A DNA stretch of 14,365 nt from an uncultured Flavobacteriales bacterium (GTDB taxonomy: Bacteria > Bacteroidota > Bacteroidia > Flavobacteriales > Crocinitomicaceae). Below are positions 8,419 to 14,042 of the stretch, piece by piece. A program made the translations under genes and the position numbers. Location: positions 1-14,365 of the forward strand of contig CAMLET010000020.1 of NCBI GenBank assembly GCA_946479125.1, given 5' to 3'. The first letter of the stretch is position 1. The number at the start of each line of letters is the position of its first letter. The notes below the pieces were generated by a model, which was given only the letters and a program-made list of their open reading frames with translations, made no database searches and had not been told where the DNA came from.

Positions 8419-8433
8419 CTGTAATAATTGACA

Positions 8434-8490
8434 GATGGGTTTCAAGCTGATTAAGTATTGGATTTGAAAAAGCAACAATAGAATTCGTAA
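8434..8490 (+). pseudogene. Decayed copy of acnA 3' end, unit 3
   Basis: The 57 bases align without gaps to the last 57 of acnA (8130-8186), with 43 identities. The frame reads D-G-F-Q-A-D-stop-VLDLKKQQ-stop-N-S-stop: three stops, but the F-x-A, V-L-x-L, Q-Q and final N-S positions remain. The terminal GAATTCGTAA and the next 20 or so bases are almost unchanged from the functional gene. Confidence 0.75.
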
Positions 8491-8503
8491 ATCGTTTAAT
8501 TAC

Positions 8504-8556
8504 CTTCGTGATCTTTGTGCCCTCGTGGTCGGGTTAAACACCACTAAAGCACAAAG
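8504..8556. repeat. Hairpin repeat, third copy
   Basis: CTTTGTGCCCTCGTGGT (8513-8529) pairs with ACCACTAAAGCACAAAG (8539-8555) around a 9-base loop, with three mismatches. It is the best-formed inner stem of the three copies. It ends 12 bases before the -7 element of the following gene. Confidence 0.7.
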
Positions 8557-8567
8557 AAAATTTGACT

Positions 8568-8575
8568 TAACTTTG
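8568..8575 (+). promoter_or_regulatory. -7 promoter element of the barrel gene at 8593
   Basis: TAACTTTG is a perfect TAnnTTTG and ends 17 bases before the ATG, implying a very short leader. No clear TTTG stands at -33. The similar CAACTTTG occurs in the tail of array unit 1 (8269-8276), 299 bases upstream, so the promoter lies in array-derived sequence. Confidence 0.5.
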
Positions 8576-8592
8576 ATTTCATAAAATTTCTC

Positions 8593-9231
8593 ATGCGATC
8601 CCTTATTATTTCCATATTCCTTCTTCTAGGTCTTTCCTCAAACGCTCAAGTCACACACCCTTTTCGTGTACAATTCTATACCGGTGGACCTTCCATTCTC
8701 AAAGCCGCGTTTAACTTCTCCAGTAGTTTTCAGGATAAAGTACATTACAGTGGTAAAGCTTTAATCGGTTTTTCGGCAGATTATCGATTAAACAATTGGA
8801 TTTCTGTTGGTTTGGATGCCAGTTACCGTTATGGTGAAGTGAATATGGACATTTCCGATTCTTCAGACTACGTTTATTTGCGCGACAAATGGGGATTGAA
8901 CGAAGCAGATATTCCAAATCCGTACGGACATTATAAATTGGAACTTCCACGCTATCGAATTATGGCAATGGTCACGGCGCATGCATTAGGAACAGATCAA
9001 CCTTCTGATGTTTACGCGCAATTTGGTTTGGGATATAATAAAGTCGCACCTTACTTGACCTTAAACAATAAAGAAGTCGAATTTTTCAAACGCATTGGAA
9101 CATTCTCCCTTCCGTTGGCTTATCGACTTTCTGCAGGATACGCGTATCACTTCAAGAATTTTGTTGGCGTTTTTGGGGAAATTGGAATTGGAGGACCAGT
9201 ATTCTCCATTGGACTCTCAGGGAGATTTTAA
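8593..9231 (+). CDS. Small outer-membrane beta-barrel protein, function unknown
   Basis: The protein has 212 residues from the ATG at 8593. Residues 1-19 are a signal peptide (MRSLIISIFLLLGLSSNAQ). The rest is rich in alternating polar/hydrophobic stretches with aromatic girdles (IGFSADYRLNNWISVGLDAS, YAQFGLGYNKVAPYL, LSAGYAYHFKNFVGVFGEIG) and ends in FSIGLSGRF, with a C-terminal Phe as expected for an 8- to 10-stranded outer-membrane barrel. No catalytic motif is seen. It resembles the broad outer-membrane-beta-barrel families used as catch-all names in Bacteroidota. A clear -7 element stands just upstream, and hairpin repeat C separates it from the convergent propeller gene. It is probably transcribed alone. 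The barrel fold is likely; the role is unknown. Confidence 0.75.
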   Translation: MRSLIISIFLLLGLSSNAQVTHPFRVQFYTGGPSILKAAFNFSSSFQDKVHYSGKALIGFSADYRLNNWISVGLDASYRYGEVNMDISDSSDYVYLRDKWGLNEADIPNPYGHYKLELPRYRIMAMVTAHALGTDQPSDVYAQFGLGYNKVAPYLTLNNKEVEFFKRIGTFSLPLAYRLSAGYAYHFKNFVGVFGEIGIGGPVFSIGLSGRF

Positions 9232-9252
9232 TCTGATATTTAGTTTCTTTCG

Positions 9253-9359
9253 ACACATAGTTACATAGCTTAAACATAGCTCAAATAGTTTTTAAAGTGT
9301 AATAATAAAGGAATTATAGTAAACTATGTTTCTATGAATCAACTCTGTTTTCTATGTGT
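9253..9359. repeat. Intergenic hairpin repeat C (CTATGTG family)
   Basis: ACACATAG (9253-9260) and CTATGTGT (9352-9359) are the outer perfect arms. Inside lie ACATAG, AAACATAG and, on the other arm, CTATGTTTCTATG. It fills the spacer between two convergent genes, and its right edge abuts the stop codon of the propeller gene (TAA, 9362-9360). It is likely a two-way terminator. Confidence 0.75.
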
Positions 9360-10823
9360 TTATCTTCTCAGAATTCTTGACTTCTTATCGAAAATTCCGT
9401 TCTCCTTCTCTCCCAAATAACCCGGAAAACTAATTTCATCAACCATAATCTCCAGATCGATGCATTCAATAATTGAGTATTCTTCTTTACTTTCAAAACT
9501 GTTCGAATAAGCGAAAACGATTTCCAGCTTGCCATCGTTATCAATATCTGCAATACTTGGCGTACTCGAATAACAAATTCCAGATCGAATAGCACCGTAA
9601 TATCCCTGATACATGATTTTGAAATCGACAATTTCCAGTTGATTTGTTACCTCGTTTGTTTCTGGATTGAAATAATTACGGAGATAGATTACTTCGTCTT
9701 GTGAATCACCAGTCACATCTATGGCTAAAGCCGACGCAAATTGCGACATCGCCAAAGTGTCGGTATACATAATTTCACCTGTTTTACCGTCGATCATGTG
9801 GGAAGTGAAATGATCATAATTCGGGAAAGCGCCGTGAGCCATAAATACAAAAACATCCGGAACGTCATCATCATTGAAAAATCCGACTGTTGGCGCTGTA
9901 TAGCCTTCATAACCCGGAAAAGAATGCGACCAAATATTGTTATGTGTAAGCGCATCGTAAGCAGCAATTTTACCGCTCATTCTGGAATTGATGATATCCA
10001 ATTTTCCATCGGCATTCAAATCTGCCATGATCGAATTTACGATGAAGCCTTTCTCATTGTCGGTAGTGATTATTCGCGCATTGTTGAGTTCATTTTTCTT
10101 CAATTCATCCAAAGATGTTTCCCATAACTTTCCATCAACAGCTTCGCCTCCAGTCCCGAAAATGATGTTTGGATTTTCCTTCCCGTTGTTGTAATTGAGA
10201 TGTGGAGCATAATAAATTTCACGTTCATGCGGAACCTGTACTTCAACCAATTTCTCACCCGTTTTTCCGCTTACGATCCAGATGTTACCTTGCGGTCGAT
10301 TTTTTTGATTCGCTTTTGCAAAAGCATCTCCGCCATTCGCGACCAGTAAATCCTGAAATCCATCTTTATTTTGATCTGCTAACCATTGAGTTGTAAAGAA
10401 ATTGAAAACTCCCGCCTCGCGCGAATCTGCTAATCCTTTTGTCCAGTATTGCCAAATGATCTTTCCGGAAGAACCGTCGATAGCATACATTGCCGCATTT
10501 CTTCCACCAATAAAAACATCGGGAATCTTATCTCCCGAAATATCCTGAAACAAAGCGCTGGTGTAGATTTGAGTTGGAACACTTACTTTCCAGAGAATAT
10601 TTCCGTTCTGCCCGTTAATAGCGACTACTCCATTTGATGTTTTGTTGAATTCGTTTCCAGCACCAATAACCACATCCTGTATTTTGTCTCCGTTCAGATC
10701 CATAAACCTTGGAGAAGAGAACACCATTGTAGAGTCCAGCTTTGTCGACCATTCCCAGCATTGAGAATAACAAACATCATAAAAGGGCAGAAAACAAACG
10801 GTAATCGCGAAAAGGATTTTCAT
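9360..10823 (-). CDS. Secreted FG-GAP / PQQ-like beta-propeller protein
   Basis: The protein has 487 residues with a signal peptide (residues 1-20, ending CYSQ). Seven calcium-loop motifs of the FG-GAP/VCBS type occur: DLNGDKIQD (42-50), DISGDKIPD (94-102), DQNKDGFQD (150-158), DLNADGKLD (268-276), NDDDVPD (317-323), DVTGDSQDE (369-377) and DIDNDGKLE (426-434). A degenerate eighth (NYNNGKENPN) lies at 210-219. Spacing is 49 to 60 residues, one per blade, so a 7- or 8-bladed propeller. Between them are PQQ-dehydrogenase-like strands (VVAINGQNGNILWK 66-79, MYAIDGSSGKIIWQ 112-125, MIDGKTGEIMYT 343-354). No enzyme residues were recognised. The C-terminus (KKSRILRR) is not a typical type IX sorting domain. 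It has its own promoter and is convergent with the barrel gene. It probably binds a ligand or protein outside the inner membrane. Confidence 0.85.
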   Translation of the reverse strand: MKILFAITVCFLPFYDVCYSQCWEWSTKLDSTMVFSSPRFMDLNGDKIQDVVIGAGNEFNKTSNGVVAINGQNGNILWKVSVPTQIYTSALFQDISGDKIPDVFIGGRNAAMYAIDGSSGKIIWQYWTKGLADSREAGVFNFFTTQWLADQNKDGFQDLLVANGGDAFAKANQKNRPQGNIWIVSGKTGEKLVEVQVPHEREIYYAPHLNYNNGKENPNIIFGTGGEAVDGKLWETSLDELKKNELNNARIITTDNEKGFIVNSIMADLNADGKLDIINSRMSGKIAAYDALTHNNIWSHSFPGYEGYTAPTVGFFNDDDVPDVFVFMAHGAFPNYDHFTSHMIDGKTGEIMYTDTLAMSQFASALAIDVTGDSQDEVIYLRNYFNPETNEVTNQLEIVDFKIMYQGYYGAIRSGICYSSTPSIADIDNDGKLEIVFAYSNSFESKEEYSIIECIDLEIMVDEISFPGYLGEKENGIFDKKSRILRR

Positions 10824-10840
10824 AAGATAGAAGTAATACT

Positions 10841-10848
10841 CAAAGTTA
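10841..10848 (-). promoter_or_regulatory. -7 promoter element of the propeller gene
   Basis: On the minus strand TAACTTTG is a perfect TAnnTTTG, ending 17 bases before the ATG at 10823. It is the same octamer, at the same distance, as at the gene starting at 8593. A -33 TTTG is not evident. Confidence 0.5.
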
Positions 10849-10915
10849 CTTTTTTAGCTGATTAAATCTTTGCGCTCTTCTTTCTTTGCGTTTTTTATTA
10901 TAGCATTTCTTTGCT

Positions 10916-11980
10916 TTAGAATGACTCACCAAAACTGATGTAAAAACCGTTCTGTCCATTTTGCCCAATTGCGTAATCAAATCTCAGCGAAGTATTTTCT
11001 TTTTTGTCGACAAGAAAGCGTAAACCTAAACCTGCATTTGGCTTGAAGTAACTCATTTGCCAATTTTCCGGTATTGTTGGAAAAAGTAGTGAAGCACCTC
11101 CAAAGGCCGCAAATCCTATACGCCAAAACATCTTCAGTCTGTATTCTGCTTGAAGAGTAGTAAGGTTTTGATCTCGAAATCGACCATAGAAATATCCTCT
11201 TGCTACCTTGTCTCCTCCAAATAAAGTATAGTCGAAGTAAGCTGGTTTACCTGCTGAAACGATGTTTAGCCAACGGATTGAAAGTGTATGCTGTAATTTT
11301 TTGAATGGCTTGAAATACTTCCTGTAATCGAAACTAAATCTGGTGTTGGAAGATTTGCCGAAGTTTTGTTCTGCTTCAAATTTTAGATATACACCCGACG
11401 TTGGTGTGAGAAGATTATTACGACGATCGATCAATGTGATGAAAGAAACTCCAAACACTTTTCTGTCTGTCAACTCCGGGTAAAAAATGGGAGAAGTGTC
11501 ACCAATTAACCTTGTATTTGAGTAATCGATAAACCGCAATTCACCTCCGGCCATGTAAGACCGTTTCATTTTTCGAAGAAGGGAGATTTCTGTTTTTACA
11601 CGATTTGTTTCGAATTGCTGAACATCAATTTCATGTGTTTCAGTTCCTATTCCGTAGTAGCGATCAGGATATTTTGATAAATGAATTAGACCATTTGTAA
11701 ACCATTTTTCTTCTTTGAAAAAGTAGTTCCATTCTGTTTCAAGTATACTTTGTTTATTCCACGTGTAATTGAATTCTACTTTAGCATTAGAAGAACGTGT
11801 TCTATCCGAATAAAGATCAATAGTGAAAAGTGCTACAGCACCAACATAGGTTTTTGTTTCTGGTGAATATCCGAAGGCTGGAACGGGTAAAATACCAACT
11901 TTTCGGGTAATCGTTGAATCTTGAGACCAAGAATTGATCCCAAGACAACAAACGAAAAATATGATGAGTAAACGGTGCAA
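10916..11980 (-). CDS. Omp85/BamA-type outer-membrane barrel without POTRA domains
   Basis: The protein has 354 residues: a signal peptide (1-20, ending INSWSQ), then directly a Bac_surface_Ag (Omp85-type) barrel. Landmarks are the D-x-R-x-x-x-x-x-P-x-x-G block (DRRNNLLTPTSGVYL, 185-199), the loop-6 motif GGDKVARGYFYGRF (255-268), whose ARGY replaces the usual VRGY/F, and a final strand ending in Phe (FYISFGESF). BamA and TamA have N-terminal POTRA domains; here only about 15 residues separate signal peptide and barrel, as in the noNterm subgroup of Omp85 proteins. The start is TTG (11980-11978), since no ATG is in frame nearby. It begins 9 bases after the dapD stop, so it is probably co-transcribed and perhaps translationally coupled. 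Its substrate is unknown; a role in outer-membrane insertion or transport of a lipid or protein is only suggested by family. Confidence 0.82.
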   Translation of the reverse strand: MHRLLIIFFVCCLGINSWSQDSTITRKVGILPVPAFGYSPETKTYVGAVALFTIDLYSDRTRSSNAKVEFNYTWNKQSILETEWNYFFKEEKWFTNGLIHLSKYPDRYYGIGTETHEIDVQQFETNRVKTEISLLRKMKRSYMAGGELRFIDYSNTRLIGDTSPIFYPELTDRKVFGVSFITLIDRRNNLLTPTSGVYLKFEAEQNFGKSSNTRFSFDYRKYFKPFKKLQHTLSIRWLNIVSAGKPAYFDYTLFGGDKVARGYFYGRFRDQNLTTLQAEYRLKMFWRIGFAAFGGASLLFPTIPENWQMSYFKPNAGLGLRFLVDKKENTSLRFDYAIGQNGQNGFYISFGESF

Positions 11981-11989
11981 TAAGTGTAA

Positions 11990-12799
11990 TTAAACCGCTA
12001 CGTTGTGCTCTCTTAAAGCGTCGTTCAAACTCGTTTTCAAATCGGTAGAAGCTTTGCGTTTTCCGATGATTAAAGCACATGGAACCTGATAATCTCCCGC
12101 CGGGAATGATTTCGTATAAGATCCTGGAATAACAACTGAACGCTCGGGAACATAACCTTTCATTTCAATTGGTTCAGCACCTGTAACATCAATTATTTTT
12201 GTCGACATGGTCAAACAAACATTTGCCCCAAGAACAGCTTCTCTTCCAACACGGACACCTTCCACAACAATACAACGTGAGCCAATGAACGCATCATCTT
12301 CAATAATTACCGGAGCAGCTTGTAATGGTTCCAAAACTCCGCCAATTCCAACACCACCGCTTAGGTGAACGTTTTTACCAATTTGAGCACAAGACCCCAC
12401 TGTTGCCCATGTATCGACCATTGTTCCGGAATCAACATAAGCTCCAATATTAATATAAGAAGGCATCATAATTACCCCAGGAGCCACAAAAGCTCCATAA
12501 CGTGCAACAGCATGTGGAACAACGCGAACACCAAGTTCAGCATAGTTCTTTTTCAACGCCATTTTATCATGAAATTCAAACGGACCAACTTCAATAGTTT
12601 CCATTTTGCGAATTGGGAAATACATCACAACTGCTTTCTTCACCCATTCGTTCACTTGCCAGGTTCCATCGTCATTTGGTTCTGCAACGCGCAATCTTCC
12701 TTTATCAATTTCCTCGATAACATGTTCAATTGCTTCACGCGTTTCCGCTTTATCCAATAAACTTCTGTCGTCCCAAGCCGCTTCTATGATTGATCTCAT
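11990..12799 (-). CDS. dapD: Tetrahydrodipicolinate N-succinyltransferase
   Basis: DapD transfers succinyl from succinyl-CoA to tetrahydrodipicolinate in the succinylase branch of lysine/meso-diaminopimelate synthesis, feeding peptidoglycan. The 269-residue product is close in length to E. coli DapD (274). It carries the left-handed beta-helix hexapeptide region, with near-invariant MPSYINIGAYVD (112-123), GTMVDTWATVGSCAQIGKN (125-143) and HLSGGVGIGGVLEPLQ (145-160), and the C-terminal KTSLNDALRE. The frame stays open to a TTG at 12826, but that codon lies upstream of the -7 element (12823-12816). The ATG at 12799 gives the normal family N-terminus (MRSIIEAAWDDRSLL). It leads an apparent two-gene transcript with the Omp85-type barrel gene and is divergent from ruvX. 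Succinyl-CoA is a TCA product, but a regulatory link with the aconitase genes is not shown. Confidence 0.97.
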   Translation of the reverse strand: MRSIIEAAWDDRSLLDKAETREAIEHVIEEIDKGRLRVAEPNDDGTWQVNEWVKKAVVMYFPIRKMETIEVGPFEFHDKMALKKNYAELGVRVVPHAVARYGAFVAPGVIMMPSYINIGAYVDSGTMVDTWATVGSCAQIGKNVHLSGGVGIGGVLEPLQAAPVIIEDDAFIGSRCIVVEGVRVGREAVLGANVCLTMSTKIIDVTGAEPIEMKGYVPERSVVIPGSYTKSFPAGDYQVPCALIIGKRKASTDLKTSLNDALREHNVAV

Positions 12800-12815
12800 C
12801 TGTTCAAAATTTTCC

Positions 12816-12823
12816 CAAAAATA
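12816..12823 (-). promoter_or_regulatory. -7 promoter element of dapD
   Basis: On the minus strand TATTTTTG is a perfect TAnnTTTG, ending 16 bases before the dapD ATG. TTCG, 17 bases upstream (12844-12841), could stand in for the -33 TTTG and lies inside the AATTACGAATTAC repeat. The position argues against the longer TTG start of dapD. Confidence 0.5.
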
Positions 12824-12828
12824 CAACC

Positions 12829-12941
12829 AATTACCAATTACGAATTACGAATTACAAATTCCCCAAGACGAATTGTCCAGAGAAACTCAAGTTCATCTGA
12901 GTTAAAAGCCATTTGTAATTAGTAATTTGGCACTTGTAATT
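12829..12941. repeat. AATTACGAATTAC inverted repeat between dapD and ruvX
   Basis: Two 31-base arms (12829-12859 and 12911-12941) are inverted copies with 25 of 31 positions matching; the innermost 10 bases (AATTACAAAT / ATTTGTAATT) are perfect. The left arm itself is a run of near-identical AATTAC-type steps. A nested small hairpin, AACTCA (12884-12889) / TGAGTT (12898-12903), lies between the arms. The right arm ends at the base before the ruvX ATG. The element occupies nearly the whole divergent promoter spacer. Confidence 0.8.
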
Positions 12942-13349
12942 ATGAAAGTACTCGCTATAGATTTTGGATTAAAACGAACAGGTTTGGCACTTTCGGATGA
13001 GAGCAAAATTTTTGCGTTTGGTCTGAAAACAGTTGAAAGTAAAAACCTGATGTCGGAACTAAAACAATTGGTTTCAAAAGAAAAGCTTGATACGATTGTT
13101 ATAGGCGAGCCTAAGCGATTAGATACTTCTGATTCGCATATTACTGAAAATGTTCGTTTGCTGAAACAAGCCTTGGAAAAGGAATTCCCTTTGCTGAAAA
13201 TCCATCTTATCGACGAACGCTTCACCTCAAAAATGGCATCTGCTGCAATTGCTCAAAGCGGTTTAAAAAAATCCGATCGTCAAAATAAAGGATTGATTGA
13301 TGAGGTGAGTGCTACTATTATCCTCCAGGACTTTCTTCAGAATCTATAG
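12942..13349 (+). CDS. ruvX: RuvX/YqgF family nuclease (putative Holliday junction resolvase / pre-16S rRNA nuclease)
   Basis: The 135-residue product is the usual size for RuvX (YqgF), an RNase H-like fold protein needed for 16S rRNA 5' maturation in E. coli and proposed as a Holliday junction resolvase. Motifs: N-terminal LAIDFGLKRTGLALSD (residues 4-19, catalytic Asp7), IGEPKRLD (54-61), LIDERFTSKMA (89-99) with Asp91-Glu92-Arg93, and the terminal LIDEVSATIILQDFL with Asp120. The ATG at 12942 gives the standard N-terminus; the frame extends five codons further to a TTG at 12927, inside the repeat. A one-mismatch -7 element, TAATTTGG (12923-12930), lies 11 bases upstream. It is followed by def and a lipoprotein gene on the same strand. 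Confidence 0.93.
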   Translation: MKVLAIDFGLKRTGLALSDESKIFAFGLKTVESKNLMSELKQLVSKEKLDTIVIGEPKRLDTSDSHITENVRLLKQALEKEFPLLKIHLIDERFTSKMASAAIAQSGLKKSDRQNKGLIDEVSATIILQDFLQNL

Positions 13350-13381
13350 CTGAATCGACGTGAATCACGTAAAATTCTAAA

Positions 13382-13403
13382 GGTCGCTGAGCGGAGTCGA
13401 AGT
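13382..13403 (+). repeat. Half-palindrome GGTCGCTGAGCGGAGTCGAAGT
   Basis: These 22 bases (GGTCGCTGAGCG followed by GAGTCGAAGT) match one arm of a repeat that I recall as very common in Flavobacteria spacers. The complementary arm is missing here. It lies between ruvX and def, just upstream of the def promoter. A small unrelated palindrome, ACGTGAATCACGT (13358-13370), stands nearby. Confidence 0.5.
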
Positions 13404-13424
13404 CACATTCTCAAGTCATTTTAC

Positions 13425-13432
13425 TAATTTTG
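13425..13432 (+). promoter_or_regulatory. -7 promoter element of def
   Basis: TAATTTTG is a perfect TAnnTTTG, ending 18 bases before the ATG at 13451. An A-rich leader (CAAAAAAACAAAAC...) follows, typical of Bacteroidota translation starts. No -33 TTTG is obvious. An in-frame TTG at 13430 overlaps this element and is therefore unlikely to be the start. Confidence 0.5.
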
Positions 13433-13450
13433 CAAAAAAACAAAACAAAA

Positions 13451-14041
13451 ATGATTCTTCCAATCGTAGCATACGGTGATCCAGTTCTTAAAAAAGAAGC
13501 TGAAGATATCGATAACAAGTATCCGGAGTTAAAGAAATTGATTGCGGATATGTTTGAAACGATGTACGAAGCATCAGGTGTTGGTTTAGCTGCGCCTCAA
13601 ATTGGAAAATCTATCAGAATGTTTGTTGTGGATGCCACTCCGTTTGCAGAGGTTGACGAAGATGAGGAAGAAGATCCGCTTGCTGAAGGTTGTGATGGAT
13701 TCAAAAAGGTTTTCATTAATCCAATTATCGAAGAAGAATCAGGTGAGCCTTGGGGTTTTGCGGAAGGCTGTTTAAGTATTCCGAAAATCAGAGAAGAAGT
13801 TTTCCGTAAACCAACCATCAAAATCTCCTATTACGATGAGAAGTGGAACTTTCATGAAGAAGAATACGACGGGTACAGAGCGCGTATTATTCAGCATGAA
13901 TATGATCACATTGAAGGAATTTTGTTTACCGACCATCTTTCTGTCTTAAAGAAACGTTTATTGCAAAAGCGATTGTCGAATATTTCTCAGGGAATAATCA
14001 ATGTTGCTTACAAAATGAAGTTTCCAATTAAAAAAAGATAG
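13451..14041 (+). CDS. def: Peptide deformylase
   Basis: This metalloenzyme removes the formyl group from the N-terminal Met of new proteins. The product has 196 residues with all three deformylase motifs: GVGLAAPQIG (43-52), EGCLSIP (105-111, metal ligand Cys107) and QHEYDHIEG (148-156, His149 and His153 as ligands, Glu150 catalytic). An acidic insert (EVDEDEEEDPLAEG, 67-80) lies between motifs 1 and 2; similar acidic inserts are usual in Bacteroidota enzymes as far as I know. The C-terminal tail is basic (FPIKKR). The gene has its own -7 element, so it can be expressed apart from ruvX, and the following lipoprotein gene starts one base after its stop. Confidence 0.97.
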   Translation: MILPIVAYGDPVLKKEAEDIDNKYPELKKLIADMFETMYEASGVGLAAPQIGKSIRMFVVDATPFAEVDEDEEEDPLAEGCDGFKKVFINPIIEEESGEPWGFAEGCLSIPKIREEVFRKPTIKISYYDEKWNFHEEEYDGYRARIIQHEYDHIEGILFTDHLSVLKKRLLQKRLSNISQGIINVAYKMKFPIKKR

Positions 14042-14042
14042 T

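Larger units (their letters stand above)
8130..8578 (+). repeat. Three-unit tandem array: acnA 3' end plus hairpin
   Basis: Units of about 150 bases start at 8130, 8280 and 8434. Unit 1 is the real acnA end from codon GAT (IDWFKAGS...) through the stop and the following hairpin. Units 2 and 3 repeat the same order in decayed form. Units 2 and 1 share 28 identical bases in the hairpin (8233-8260 and 8391-8418). Units 3 and 1 share the post-stop spacer almost base for base (8180-8216 against 8484-8520, two differences). The coding parts of units 1 and 3 have equal length (57 bases, 43 identical). This occupies almost all of the 406-base spacer between acnA and the next gene. Confidence 0.85.

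Noticed and set aside
8187..8592. CRISPR-like array
   Set aside because: The repeats are imperfect, only three, about 150 bases apart and partly coding-derived; no uniform short repeats with unique spacers and no cas genes.
8187..8592. Iron-responsive element in the acnA 3' region
   Set aside because: No hairpin with a CAGTGN loop and bulged C was found in this spacer; binding of apo-aconitase remains only a guess.
9741..10127. 128-codon plus-strand open frame antisense to the propeller gene
   Set aside because: The minus-strand frame has signal peptide, repeat motifs and a promoter; the plus-strand frame has none of these.
12800..12826. Upstream TTG start for dapD (nine extra codons)
   Set aside because: The extra codons overlap a perfect -7 element and are not part of the family N-terminus.
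12606..12905. 99-codon plus-strand open frame across the dapD 5' end and the repeat
   Set aside because: It is antisense to dapD and then runs through repeat sequence; no start signal or family resemblance.
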